From JBEVNR01 sp040507985 (lineage in GTDB: Bacteria; Pseudomonadota; Alphaproteobacteria; Rickettsiales; UBA6187), in contig JBEVNR010000012.1 in the NCBI GenBank assembly GCA_040507985.1, positions 1-64,000 of the forward strand: 64,000 bases of DNA, given 5' to 3'. The notes below the pieces were generated by a model. That model searched no databases. It was not told where the DNA came from and saw nothing but the letters and a program-made list of their open reading frames with translations. Position 1 is the stretch's first letter, and every line of letters starts with the position of its first letter. The position numbers and the translations under genes are program-made. Shown here in pieces: positions 6,884 to 15,763 of the stretch.

Positions 6884-8446
6884 TCAAGATGAGCCGGCAA
6901 CACGTCTAGGGTTCAGCATATCAATTTGAAGTTGCAGCCAGACCTTAACAGATTCTGCGTCACATTGATTATCAAGTTTTTTCCATGCCTTTAAGAGGTT
7001 GTCGCATGCTTGAGTCAGATTGTTAGAGGTTTCATAAAACTTATGTTGATTCGCCGTAACGGAGGCATTCAGTTCTAACGGCAACGTCACAAGTTTCTTT
7101 AAACCATTTTCAAGAAATTTGTTCGTGCCGGCAATTATCTTTTTGATGACATAGGAAATGCATTCCCCGTTATTTAACGTCACCGCCGAAATCAAAGATT
7201 CAAGCATTTTTGCAACGTTAGCTGCGCTGTTCCAAGAATTTTCGGATACGTTTTGCATGGTCCTATGTGCATATTCGCCGTTGATTGACGGCGCCGAATC
7301 ACGTAAAACCTGAGCAAATTTCTCGATAGCTTTAATAAGATCGAAATATTGCAAGTCGACATTTCTTATCGTCTCCATGTCATGTATTTGTTTAGCGGTT
7401 CCGGTTGTCAACATGTCGGGGGGAAAACCGCGCACAATAAGATTTCTTGCGTTAACCGCGAACGATGCAACCTTCGTTTTTATAGACTTCAGTTGAGATT
7501 TAGTCTTAGTTGCATCAGGGACGCGGAGATAGACATACACCATTAAAAATATACCGGTACGGGTGACGTTTTTCTTCGGCGTATATTCATCTTCCAGAAA
7601 AACGTTCCATAAATTGTCGATGGCGCTCCAAAAGCCTTTTTCCTCGATGTAATCAGGGTTCATTATCCCATGTGTGCGAAAATATAAGGCTTGTTCCGTG
7701 ATGTCAGCGTTGGACATAGAATGAACGACGTAAGGGTGCGCATGGCCAAGGACAGTCGCGACTTCTGCCTTTGCGTTTTCAATATTCGCGATGCTCATTG
7801 GCGCATCGTCACAATTATTGAAGAAAGCTAAGAAAAACTCTGTCATCAACTGATATATGTCTTTCCATTCGTCATATCGCTCCGCGTACGCGTTATACAG
7901 CGCTTTCTTATTGTCCTCTAAAGACGTTGAATTGAAATGTTCCTCAGAAAGAATTTCCGGTTGCTCTTTCATTCTGGCTTCCCAACTATTCACTTTAGCT
8001 TTCCACTCCCTCATACGATCTTCCAGAGAGTAAGACTGACGCGAAAAACTAAAGTATGCTCTCGCATACGCCAAGTATTGCTCCAAAGAGGTGGATTTTC
8101 TTGCGCCGAAGCATGGAAAACCAATGCATACGAAAACGCGCTTCCACCAAACGGGGCGACGATCGGGATCGAAGGTAGTCGGGACGGTAAATTTCGCCGT
8201 AGCGTAAGTACGGTCGAGGACGGGCGGGAGAAGCGGTGCTTTTTCGGGATCGGCGTCACGACGTCTTTTTAGGAAGAAAGGAACAAGCCATTCTCTCCAT
8301 GTGCGACACTTAGGCGTCAAAGAATCAAGCGAGGCGTCTGCGGAATATTTTTCATTGTCATACTCGTCTTTGGAAATAATAGGCACATATCCCTTTTCGC
8401 CATCGGCGCTCTTCCTTCCGAAGGAGAAAGGTAAACAAAACCACAT
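6884..8446 (-). CDS. Unknown 520-residue protein
   Basis: I recognise no family. The protein starts MWFCLPFSFGRK, has a basic proline-rich N-terminal quarter with KRRRDADPEKAPLLPP, and is then predominantly helical, with charged stretches (EDRMREWKAKVNSWEARMKE) and a helical C-terminal half ending LNPRRVAGSS. No signal peptide or clear membrane segment is seen; a short hydrophobic patch, RVFVCIGFPCFG, lies near residue 110. Its codon use is visibly more AT-rich than that of purH, mutS or leuB, which hints at recent acquisition or relaxed selection. It stands alone on its strand between two unrelated plus-strand genes. A secreted substrate of the type IV system is possible but unproven. Confidence 0.65.
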   Translation of the reverse strand: MWFCLPFSFGRKSADGEKGYVPIISKDEYDNEKYSADASLDSLTPKCRTWREWLVPFFLKRRRDADPEKAPLLPPVLDRTYATAKFTVPTTFDPDRRPVWWKRVFVCIGFPCFGARKSTSLEQYLAYARAYFSFSRQSYSLEDRMREWKAKVNSWEARMKEQPEILSEEHFNSTSLEDNKKALYNAYAERYDEWKDIYQLMTEFFLAFFNNCDDAPMSIANIENAKAEVATVLGHAHPYVVHSMSNADITEQALYFRTHGIMNPDYIEEKGFWSAIDNLWNVFLEDEYTPKKNVTRTGIFLMVYVYLRVPDATKTKSQLKSIKTKVASFAVNARNLIVRGFPPDMLTTGTAKQIHDMETIRNVDLQYFDLIKAIEKFAQVLRDSAPSINGEYAHRTMQNVSENSWNSAANVAKMLESLISAVTLNNGECISYVIKKIIAGTNKFLENGLKKLVTLPLELNASVTANQHKFYETSNNLTQACDNLLKAWKKLDNQCDAESVKVWLQLQIDMLNPRRVAGSS

Positions 8447-8590
8447 GGCAAACGACGGGCAATAGGAAACGTTATGTGCTTAACCGGAGCAAAGAGAAAA
8501 GCCTGCGTAAATTTAGCGATACAAGATTTTCAATGAAAGCAGAATGAGGCGGATTCTATCAAACAAATACATTTTGACAATGGTTAATTT

Positions 8591-8619
8591 TTATGATTTT
8601 TTGTCGGCGAGCATATAAT
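8591..8619 (+). promoter_or_regulatory. Possible promoter ahead of the DUF3108 gene
   Basis: TATAAT at 8614-8619 is preceded 17 bases upstream by TTATGA (8591-8596). A TTGACA also occurs at 8574-8579 but is badly spaced. The start codon is only 15 bases after the -10 box, so the leader would be very short. Confidence 0.3.
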
Positions 8620-8633
8620 CAACGGGTAAGCGT

Positions 8634-9428
8634 ATGCGAGCGTTTTCGGTGGGCGGAGCGACGAGGGCGGCGCTTTGCTCCATATTTCTGCTATGGGCGC
8701 ACTCCGCCCTTGCCGTCGCGGCGCTGCGCAACCTTCCGCCGGAGGGAGTGCGAAAATACGGCGTCTATTGGACGGGGATTCATATCGCCGACTTAACGGT
8801 CACGCAATCGGCGCTAGAGATGCGGGCGCGCATCGACTCGTACGGCGTCGTCAAGAAAGTCAGTAAATTTAAAAGCCAAACGCGGAGCGTCTATAAAAAA
8901 AGCGACGACGGAACGCTTATCCCCGTATCTTTTAACACCGTTTTTCGCAATCGCAGCCGAGAGCGTTCCATCGATATTTTCTATGACCCCAACGGCGGAG
9001 TGACGCAAGAAAGCGTCGTTCCTCCCGATAACCGTAAAAAACGTCCCGCCGTCGCAAACGACCTCAAGATTGGCGCGCTAGACCCGCTGACCGCCGCCTT
9101 ATGGGCGCGCATGCGCGTCATCGAGGCGCGAAAAAACGGAGAGCGCAGCTTTTCCTTCCCTATATATGACGGAAGAAGGCTTTCCCGCCTTGATTTTTCC
9201 CTCGGGAAAAAAAGCGAAATTTCCGTTAACGGCCGCTCCTATAACGTCATTTCCCTCGTTATGCGCCGCGTCGCGCTGCAAGGCTATACCAAACGGGAGT
9301 TGGAACGCATTAAGGACGAAGAACCGGTGATGACCATTTACGTCACCGACGACGAGGCCGCCATGCCGGTAAAAGCCGAAGCTGCCGCGCCTCTCGGAAC
9401 GGCGATCATCGAATATGAGGGCGATTAA
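8634..9428 (+). CDS. DUF3108 family exported protein
   Basis: A 264-residue protein with an N-terminal signal segment (ALCSIFLLWAHSALAVAA). The mature part shows the DUF3108 pattern: a first strand pair (YGVYWTGIHIADLTV), alternating strands with Arg/Lys (KFKSQTRSVYKK), an acidic-basic strand near the middle (DPLTAALWARM) and a late GRSYNVISLVMRR. Proteins of this family in alphaproteobacteria are periplasmic beta-sandwich proteins of unknown biochemical role. The gene converges with mutS, with only three bases between the two stop codons. Confidence 0.75.
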   Translation: MRAFSVGGATRAALCSIFLLWAHSALAVAALRNLPPEGVRKYGVYWTGIHIADLTVTQSALEMRARIDSYGVVKKVSKFKSQTRSVYKKSDDGTLIPVSFNTVFRNRSRERSIDIFYDPNGGVTQESVVPPDNRKKRPAVANDLKIGALDPLTAALWARMRVIEARKNGERSFSFPIYDGRRLSRLDFSLGKKSEISVNGRSYNVISLVMRRVALQGYTKRELERIKDEEPVMTIYVTDDEAAMPVKAEAAAPLGTAIIEYEGD

Positions 9429-9431
9429 ACG

Positions 9432-12086
9432 TCATAGAGCCTGTTCTCTTATGGCGTACCACGCCTCCAGCGCTTCCTTGGGCGACATATCGTCCGGAGG
9501 GGTTTTTCTAAGCAACGACTCGACGCGCTCCCCGAGGATGGCTTTTTTTCGCAGCAGGTCGTTTTCTTTTTTTAGCGTTTCAAGGTCGGCGGAGACGTGG
9601 TCGACGGGACCGGACGAAACGCCGCGCTCGGCCTCGAGACGCTCCATCACCGCATAGGCGCGCGCGATCACGGAAGGCGGCAATCCGGCGATTTTCCCCA
9701 CATGCACGCCGAAGGAGCGGTCCGTCCCTCCCGGCTCCACCCGATGCAGGAACACGATGCCGTCCTCCCATTCGCGCACCTGCACGCCGTAGCAGCCAAC
9801 GGAGGGATAGAGGGCCGAAAGCTGCGTCAGCTCGTGGTAATGCGTCGCGCAGAGCGCACGACATTTATTGTGGGAGGCGACGCGCTCCACCACCGCCCAA
9901 GCGATGGAAACTCCATCGTAGGTAGAGGTGCCCCGCCCGATCTCATCCATGATCACCAGTGATTTTTCGGTGGCGTTATTGACGATCGCGGCGGTTTCCG
10001 TCATTTCGACCATAAAGGTGGAATGGCCTTCCGCCGGATTGTCCGCCGCCCCCACGCGGCTGAACAGCCTGTCTATGGCGCCGATGCGGGCGCTTTTCGC
10101 CGGCACGAAACATCCGATGTGCGCCATAAGGGCGATGAGGGCGTTTTGCCGAAGAAAAGTGCTTTTTCCGGCCATGTTTGGCCCGGTAATCAACCATAGA
10201 CGGTGCGCGGACGATAAGTCGCAATCGTTGGAAACGAAATTCTTCCCCCGTTGCCGCTCAATGACCGGGTGCCTGCCTTCCGACACGACGAAGGCGACGG
10301 AGTCGTCCACAATCGGACGCACGTATTTGCGCTCACGCGCGATTTCGGCGAAGCCCGCCGCCACGTCCAGACACGCGCAGGCATAGGCGCTAGAGGCGAT
10401 GCGTTCGGAGACGGAGATAATGGCGTTCGCCAGCTCATTGAAGACGGCTTGCTCCAGGGCAAGGGATTTCTCCTGCGCCGACTCTATGTCCGCTTCGAGC
10501 CGTTGCAACTCTTCGGTGCGGAAGCGCATCGCGTTCGCAAGGGTTTGCCTATGGAAGAACTCCTCGCCCCTTAGCGCGTCTGCTTGCCCGGCGGGAACGT
10601 CGATATGCCACCCGAGTACGTTGTTGCGCTTTATTTTTAACGACTTTACCCCCGTCTCTCGGCGATATTTCTCTTGCAGGGCTAAAATGGCGCGGTCGCC
10701 GTCTTCCGCGAGCGCGCGCAACTCGTCAAGCGCCGGGCGATAACCGGCGGCGACGAATCCCCCTTCGCGCAACCCGCCCGTCGGCTCGTCCGCCAGCGCC
10801 GCCTTCAGCGACTCCATGCAACTCTCGAAACCGCCTATCGCCGTCTTTCTTTCGGACATGGCGACGGAGGAACAATTCGCCCATTCGACGACGCCCGCCA
10901 ATTCGAGCGCGCAATACATGCCGTTGCGCAGCGCCAACATGTCGAGCGGCGTTCCCTTTCCCATGCAGACGCGCGCCAGATGACGCTCCATGTCCGTCAT
11001 GTGGCGCATTATGCCGCGAAACCGAGCGCGCATGGCGTCGTCGTCGAAAAAATCCTGCACCATCTCTTGCCGCCGCGCAATCGCCGCCGGATCGCTTAAG
11101 GGATTGCTCACGTAGCGCCGCACCAGCCTCGCCCCGGCGTTGGAGACGGAGCCGTCCAGCGCTTCGAGAAGCGTGCCGCCCCTGCCGCCGTCGCGGGCGT
11201 TTTGGGTAAGCTCCAAGCTTTGCCGGACGGCGGCGTCGATGCGCATGAAGTGGGACTCGACGCGCTTTTTCGGCGAAGAAAGGCGCGGCGTCGCGCCGCA
11301 TTGCGTGAGCGAGACATATTCCGCGAGCACGCCGAGCGCCCGAATCTCCGCGTCGGAAAAATCGCCAAATCCCTTAAGAGTTCCCACCCCGAAGGATTTT
11401 TGCGCGGCTTGCGCGGCGCGTTCCTGCGCAAACAGGTTATAGGGCTGCGGGGTCACGCGCCAATCGCCGTCCAAGACGCGCTTCACGTCTTCATGGGCGT
11501 AAAATTTATCGGAGACGAGAACCTCCCTCGGCGAAACGCGCGCCAACTCTTGCCGCAAGGCGTGCAGCGGCACGGACGACACGCCCGTCTCTCCCGTCGA
11601 TACGTCGGCCCACGCCAACCCGACGTCGTCTTTTTTCTCGGCCAGCGCCAACAGGTAGTTGGAAGATTTCCCGTCAAGCAGCTCGTCCTCGATCAGCGTG
11701 CCCTGGGTGACGATGCGAATGACCTCGCGTTTAATCACGCCGCCCGGGCCTCCGCGTTTCTTGGCTTCCTCCGGCGTTTCCATTTGCTCGCACACCGCCA
11801 CCTTATGCCCGGCGACGATAAGGCGGTTCAGGTACGGCGCGTAACTGTGGTGCGGCACCCCGCACATGGCGATCTCCTCCCCTCCCACCGAGCCGCGCCT
11901 GGTCAAGGCGATGTTGAGGGCCTCCGACGCAAGGACGGCGTCCTCAAAAAACAGCTCGTAAAAATCGCCCATGCGATAAAACAGCAGGCAATCGGCGTAA
12001 TGCGCTTTTGTTTCCAGATATTGCCGCATCATGGGCGTGGCATATTGCAGGCGGCGGGCAAGGTCGGCGGAGGACGGGAGCGACAT
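9432..12086 (-). CDS. mutS: DNA mismatch repair protein MutS
   Basis: Recognises base mismatches and small loops and starts methyl-directed or nick-directed repair with MutL. At 884 residues it has the full family length. The N-terminal mismatch-binding domain has the F-x-E motif within GDFYELFFEDA (about residue 40). The lever and clamp domains follow. The ATPase domain has Walker A GPNMAGKSTFL near residue 632, Walker B VIMDEIGRGTSTYDG and the ATHYHEL motif. The C-terminus has the short helical tail (LETLKKENDLLRKKAIL) used in tetramer formation. The start at 12086 is the natural one before the conserved TPMMRQYLETK. It does not neighbour mutL here. Confidence 0.97.
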   Translation of the reverse strand: MSLPSSADLARRLQYATPMMRQYLETKAHYADCLLFYRMGDFYELFFEDAVLASEALNIALTRRGSVGGEEIAMCGVPHHSYAPYLNRLIVAGHKVAVCEQMETPEEAKKRGGPGGVIKREVIRIVTQGTLIEDELLDGKSSNYLLALAEKKDDVGLAWADVSTGETGVSSVPLHALRQELARVSPREVLVSDKFYAHEDVKRVLDGDWRVTPQPYNLFAQERAAQAAQKSFGVGTLKGFGDFSDAEIRALGVLAEYVSLTQCGATPRLSSPKKRVESHFMRIDAAVRQSLELTQNARDGGRGGTLLEALDGSVSNAGARLVRRYVSNPLSDPAAIARRQEMVQDFFDDDAMRARFRGIMRHMTDMERHLARVCMGKGTPLDMLALRNGMYCALELAGVVEWANCSSVAMSERKTAIGGFESCMESLKAALADEPTGGLREGGFVAAGYRPALDELRALAEDGDRAILALQEKYRRETGVKSLKIKRNNVLGWHIDVPAGQADALRGEEFFHRQTLANAMRFRTEELQRLEADIESAQEKSLALEQAVFNELANAIISVSERIASSAYACACLDVAAGFAEIARERKYVRPIVDDSVAFVVSEGRHPVIERQRGKNFVSNDCDLSSAHRLWLITGPNMAGKSTFLRQNALIALMAHIGCFVPAKSARIGAIDRLFSRVGAADNPAEGHSTFMVEMTETAAIVNNATEKSLVIMDEIGRGTSTYDGVSIAWAVVERVASHNKCRALCATHYHELTQLSALYPSVGCYGVQVREWEDGIVFLHRVEPGGTDRSFGVHVGKIAGLPPSVIARAYAVMERLEAERGVSSGPVDHVSADLETLKKENDLLRKKAILGERVESLLRKTPPDDMSPKEALEAWYAIREQAL

Positions 12087-12099
12087 AAGGCAACAAACG

Positions 12100-12113
12100 T
12101 AAACTAAAGTTTA
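12100..12113. promoter_or_regulatory. Short inverted repeat in the mutS upstream region
   Basis: TAAACT (12100-12105) and AGTTTA (12108-12113) form a symmetric site 14 bases upstream of the mutS start codon, between two divergent genes. It could be an operator or promoter element; nothing else supports it. Confidence 0.25.
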
Positions 12114-12261
12114 GATTATGCGAATCATGCCCCGATCGCGCAAAAAAGTCGAGAGATAATCCGTTCCTCTTGCGAAGAGAAAGGCGTAAAAAATACGTTG
12201 CGGGCAACGATAAAAAACGCTATCGTTTTATGAAATAAAAAAATATCTAAGGACGACGTCT

Positions 12262-12477
12262 ATGGGTTCAAAGAACAACCCGAAAAACCGGGTAAAAAGC
12301 CAGAAAAAAGAATATAACGGACAGGAAGTGACGCCGGCTTTGTTTATGTCCACCGAAGACGCGTCGGAAGGCGCGGAAAAATCGGCGCGCCGCATGGTCG
12401 TCGGACAATACGTAAAAACGCGCAAGCTCGTGACCGACGCGGAAGGAAAGCCCTTGGCGTGGAGCGCGCTCCAATAA
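12262..12477 (+). CDS. Small hypothetical protein, 71 residues
   Basis: A short basic N-terminal part (KNNPKNRVKSQKK) is followed by EVTPALFMSTEDA and a conserved-looking end, ARRMVVGQYVKTRKLVTDAEGKPLAWSAL. A purine-rich AAGGACG lies 10 bases upstream of the ATG. No domain is recognised; the size and charge would fit a nucleic-acid or ribosome-associated protein, but that is only a guess. It lies 33 bases before leuD, in the place where leuC often sits, and may be co-transcribed with the leucine genes. Confidence 0.6.
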   Translation: MGSKNNPKNRVKSQKKEYNGQEVTPALFMSTEDASEGAEKSARRMVVGQYVKTRKLVTDAEGKPLAWSALQ

Positions 12478-12510
12478 TTTTCCTTCCGACGTCATTTTTA
12501 GGTATATTTC

Positions 12511-13182
12511 ATGCAGCCTTTTATTGCGCTTGAAGGCGTAGCCGCTCCGCTCGACGTGGATAACGTCGATACGGACATGATTATCCCCAAGCAGTTCTTA
12601 AAAACGGTCAAGCGCACCGGTTTGGGCAAAAACCTGTTCGACGAAATGCGTTATGCCCCGGACGGTTCCGAGATTGCGGACTTTGTGTTAAATAAAACCT
12701 TATGGCGCAACTCCGTCATATTGGTGTCCGGGAAAAATTTCGGCTGCGGGTCATCGCGCGAGCATGCGCCGTGGGCGCTGCTTGATTTCGGCATTCGGTG
12801 CGTCGTCGCGCAAAGCTTTGCCGATATTTTTTATAACAACTGCTTTAAAAACGGCATTTTACCGGTTATTTTGCCTGAGGCGCAATGCGCGGAGTTGATG
12901 GCGACGGCGCAAAAAGGCGCGGTTTTCGTCGTCAACCTTCAAAACCAGACGCTAGAGGCCCCCAACCAAGACGGCAGCGTAGCGATCCACTCTTTTGACA
13001 TTGACCCCGGTCGCAAGAAAACCCTGCTCGAAGGGCTGGACGACATCGCCGAAACCCTGACGCGCGAAAAAGACGTCGACGCTTTCGAGCGACAGGACAA
13101 AGAATTGCGGCCCTGGCTGTACGGGCGAAGCGACGGGCGAAGCGACAGAGACGGCCATGCTTCCGGTTGCGCCTCCGCCTAA
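12511..13182 (+). CDS. leuD: 3-isopropylmalate dehydratase small subunit LeuD
   Basis: With LeuC it isomerises 2-isopropylmalate to 3-isopropylmalate in leucine synthesis. The family signatures are present: VDTDMIIPKQFLKTV near residue 20, GKNFGCGSSREHAPWAL near 75 and QSFADIFYNNCFKNGILP near 105. At 223 residues it is about 20 longer than E. coli LeuD, because the C-terminus carries an extra GRSDGRSDRDGHASGCASA tail made partly by a 12-nt tandem duplication. leuB follows after 21 bases. The large subunit gene leuC is not in the window and must be elsewhere if the pathway is complete. Confidence 0.93.
   Translation: MQPFIALEGVAAPLDVDNVDTDMIIPKQFLKTVKRTGLGKNLFDEMRYAPDGSEIADFVLNKTLWRNSVILVSGKNFGCGSSREHAPWALLDFGIRCVVAQSFADIFYNNCFKNGILPVILPEAQCAELMATAQKGAVFVVNLQNQTLEAPNQDGSVAIHSFDIDPGRKKTLLEGLDDIAETLTREKDVDAFERQDKELRPWLYGRSDGRSDRDGHASGCASA
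13123..13146 (+). repeat. 12-nt in-frame tandem duplication in the leuD tail
   Basis: GGGCGAAGCGAC occurs twice in a row (13123-13134, 13135-13146), coding GRSD GRSD beyond the conserved LeuD domain. The frame is kept. Confidence 0.85.
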
Positions 13183-13203
13183 TTAATTGTAAAGGTAGCG
13201 CGT

Positions 13204-14313
13204 ATGGCGTCATCAAAAAACATATTGCTCCTTCCGGGCGACGGCATCGGAAAAGAGATCGTTTCCCAGGCGGTTAAAGTGTTGCGCGCGCTTGAATCCG
13301 CCGGATCGGCCCGTTTTAATTTTACCGACGCATTGATCGGCGGCAGCGCCTACGACGAAGCGGGGGACCCTTTTCCCGAAGAAACGGCGAAGGCGGCGAA
13401 AGCGTCCGACGCCATTTTAATGGGTGCAGTCGGCGGTCCCCAATGGGACGACCTGCCGCGCGCCAAACGGCCGGAGCGCGGCTTGCTCGCCATTCGCAAG
13501 CGTCTGGGATTATTCGCCAATTTGCGTCCGGCGGTCACGTTCGACGCATTGCTCGACGCCTCCTCCCTAAAGCGCGAGGTGATAGAAGGATTGGACATAC
13601 TCATCGTGCGCGAATTAACCGGCGACGTGTATTTCGGCGAGCCGCGCGGCATCGAAGAATTGCCGAACGGCGAGAGGCGCGGCCTCAACACGATGGTCTA
13701 TACCTCTTCCGAAGTGCGCCGCATTGGCCGCGTCGCGTTCGAGGCCGCAAAAAAACGCGGCGGCAGGGTATGTTCGGTGGACAAGGCCAACGTGCTCGAA
13801 TGCACCGAAATGTGGCGGCAGGAAATGATCGCCCTGCGCGACCAAGAATATCGCGACCTTGAATTGTCGCACATGTATGTCGACAACGCCGCCATGCAGC
13901 TTGTTCGCGCTCCCAAGCAATTCGACGTGGTGGTGACGGGAAATATTTTCGGCGACATTCTCTCCGACTGCGCGGCCATGCTCACCGGATCGCTGGGCAT
14001 GTTGCCGAGCGCCTCGCTCGGCGCGGAAGGAGCGCCGGGACTGTACGAACCCGTGCACGGCTCCGCCCCCGACATTGCCGGAAAAAACGTCGCGAATCCC
14101 TTGGCGACCATTTTAAGCGCCTCGATGATGTTGCGGCATAGCTTAGACTTGCCGAAATGCGCCGACGTCGTCGATAACGCCGTTCGCGCCGCCTTAAAAG
14201 ACGGATATCGTACCGCCGACATAGCCCAAAAGGGCGCCAACACGGTATCAACGGAAGAAATGGGCAACGCCGTTGCGGAGCGCATCGCCCAATCCGTGGC
14301 GCAAGCAGCGTAA
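13204..14313 (+). CDS. leuB: 3-isopropylmalate dehydrogenase LeuB
   Basis: Oxidatively decarboxylates 3-isopropylmalate to 2-oxoisocaproate with NAD. The 369-residue sequence begins with LLLPGDGIGKEIV, has the substrate-binding Arg-rich segment (PERGLLAIRKRLGLFANLRP), the catalytic VDKANVLE and the metal-binding NIFGDILSDCAAMLTGSLGMLPS region, then the NAD-binding EPVHGSAPDIAGK. The length is typical. It is the second gene of the leuD-leuB pair and is followed by tsaE after 11 bases, so the group to bcp may be one transcript. Confidence 0.96.
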   Translation: MASSKNILLLPGDGIGKEIVSQAVKVLRALESAGSARFNFTDALIGGSAYDEAGDPFPEETAKAAKASDAILMGAVGGPQWDDLPRAKRPERGLLAIRKRLGLFANLRPAVTFDALLDASSLKREVIEGLDILIVRELTGDVYFGEPRGIEELPNGERRGLNTMVYTSSEVRRIGRVAFEAAKKRGGRVCSVDKANVLECTEMWRQEMIALRDQEYRDLELSHMYVDNAAMQLVRAPKQFDVVVTGNIFGDILSDCAAMLTGSLGMLPSASLGAEGAPGLYEPVHGSAPDIAGKNVANPLATILSASMMLRHSLDLPKCADVVDNAVRAALKDGYRTADIAQKGANTVSTEEMGNAVAERIAQSVAQAA

Positions 14314-14324
14314 CGCGAAACGCG

Positions 14325-14816
14325 ATGGCGCGCGTCCTGCCGAAAAAAACGCTTCGCCTGCCGCTCCGCTCCGTCGCGGAAACCCAATATTTCGCGGAAA
14401 TTTGCGCGTCCGCCTGCTTTGAGAACGACGCGTTCCTGCTATCCGGAAGCCTCGGCAGCGGAAAAACCGCCTTCGCGCGTTTTTTCATTCGGGCCATCAG
14501 CGACGACCCGCCCGACGTCGCCAGCCCCACCTTTCCCATCGTATTGGAATACGAAACGCAAAAAGGCCTGCTGCGGCATTACGATTTATACCGCCTGAAA
14601 GATTACGAGGAAATTTTTCATATCGGGCTGGAAGACGCCATGCAACAAGGCATCATTCTAGCGGAATGGCCGGAAATCGCCGCATCGCTTTTTCCGGAGG
14701 AAAGCGTGAGAATAGTTTTCTCCCACCTCTCCGAGGGCGCGCGCCGGGCGGACGTCACCGGGCCGGAACATGTGACGGCGCCACTGCGCATTTATGCGGA
14801 AACGATGAAAGCATGA
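14325..14816 (+). CDS. tsaE: tRNA threonylcarbamoyladenosine biosynthesis ATPase TsaE
   Basis: Supports TsaB-TsaD in forming t6A37 on ANN-decoding tRNAs. The 163-residue protein has Walker A GSLGSGKTAFARFF near residue 45, the conserved SPTFPIVLEYE segment near 65, and the HYDLYRL motif near 87 (HxDLYRL in the family), ending in the usual ILAEWPE. Its stop overlaps the ispE start (ATGA), so the two are translationally coupled, although their functions are unrelated. Confidence 0.9.
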   Translation: MARVLPKKTLRLPLRSVAETQYFAEICASACFENDAFLLSGSLGSGKTAFARFFIRAISDDPPDVASPTFPIVLEYETQKGLLRHYDLYRLKDYEEIFHIGLEDAMQQGIILAEWPEIAASLFPEESVRIVFSHLSEGARRADVTGPEHVTAPLRIYAETMKA

Positions 14817-15715
14817 AACGCGCAGTCCTTCTCGCTCCGGCGAAACTCAACCTCTATTTGCGCGTTCTCGGTAAAAATGCGCAGGGATACCATGCGTTGG
14901 AAAGCGCCGTTACTTTCGTCAATCTGTGCGATGCAATAACGCTTGTCCCGATTGAGGAAAAATCCGACAGACTCTCCGTGGTCGGCCCTTTTGCCGAGGG
15001 CGCGGGCGAAATTTCACGCAACATCGTTTTGAAGGCCCTGTTCGTCGCGCGACGCATAGGCGAGGAACAGGGGGAAACCGCCCTCCCCTTTTTCGACGTC
15101 TCGCTGGAAAAAAACATTCCCTGCGGCGCCGGGCTTGGAGGGGGAAGCGCCGACGCGGGGGCGATATTGCGGCATTTTTTCCCCGTTTCCGACGAGGCCG
15201 TCATGCGGGAAGCGTTACGCCTGGGCGCGGACGTTCCCGCATGCGTCTATCCGCATCGCGATTATATCGCCTCCGGCATAGGCGAACGATTGCGCCCCGC
15301 AATCAAACCGTTCTTGCCGGAAGGCGCCGGCGTGGTGATCGTCTACCCGCACGCGCATTATTCCACGGAAGACATATTTTGCCGCTACGCCTCCACCGTC
15401 GCGCCGACTACCGAAACAGAGCAAAAGGCGGAGACCGACGCGCCCCAAGGGTATGACAAAAACGACCTGGAAGAGGCGGCGGGAGAGGAGGCGAAGGAAA
15501 CGCTGGCGCGCTTGCGCGAATTGCGGGAGGCGTCATACGCGCGCATGACCGGCAGCGGCAGCGCCTGTTTCGCGGTTTTTCCCGATGGGGAAAAGGCGAA
15601 TCGCGCCGCAGTCATCATCAAAGAACGCCTTCCGGACGCATTCGTGACGGTAACGCGAAGATTTTCGACAAATACAACCCGCATCCCGAAATATGGCTGG
15701 AAAACAACGACATAA
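14813..15715 (+). CDS. ispE: 4-diphosphocytidyl-2-C-methyl-D-erythritol kinase IspE
   Basis: Phosphorylates CDP-methylerythritol in the MEP isoprenoid pathway. The 300-residue GHMP kinase begins at the ATG overlapping the tsaE stop, giving MKRAVLLAPAKLNLYLRVLG, which is the canonical N-terminus (catalytic Lys in PAKLNL). The frame is open further upstream, but that part is an out-of-phase reading of tsaE. The ATP-binding loop IPCGAGLGGGSADAGA lies near residue 103 and the C-terminal GHMP motif is ARMTGSGSACFAVF. Other MEP pathway genes are not in the window. Confidence 0.93.
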   Translation: MKRAVLLAPAKLNLYLRVLGKNAQGYHALESAVTFVNLCDAITLVPIEEKSDRLSVVGPFAEGAGEISRNIVLKALFVARRIGEEQGETALPFFDVSLEKNIPCGAGLGGGSADAGAILRHFFPVSDEAVMREALRLGADVPACVYPHRDYIASGIGERLRPAIKPFLPEGAGVVIVYPHAHYSTEDIFCRYASTVAPTTETEQKAETDAPQGYDKNDLEEAAGEEAKETLARLRELREASYARMTGSGSACFAVFPDGEKANRAAVIIKERLPDAFVTVTRRFSTNTTRIPKYGWKTTT

Positions 15716-15763
15716 CCGCTATACTGACGGGAGTTTGAAAATGTTATGTTTTCCGGAGCCTGT

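Noticed and set aside
6696..6887. 63-codon minus-strand ORF
   Set aside because: No ribosome-binding site and overlaps the 3' end of the neighbouring gene; it is treated as possible repeat DNA.
11202..12107. 301-codon plus-strand frame opposite mutS
   Set aside because: It is an antisense shadow of mutS with Arg/His-rich sequence and no family resemblance.
14666..14812. Upstream extension of ispE
   Set aside because: It overlaps the conserved end of tsaE in another phase. The IspE N-terminus begins at 14813.
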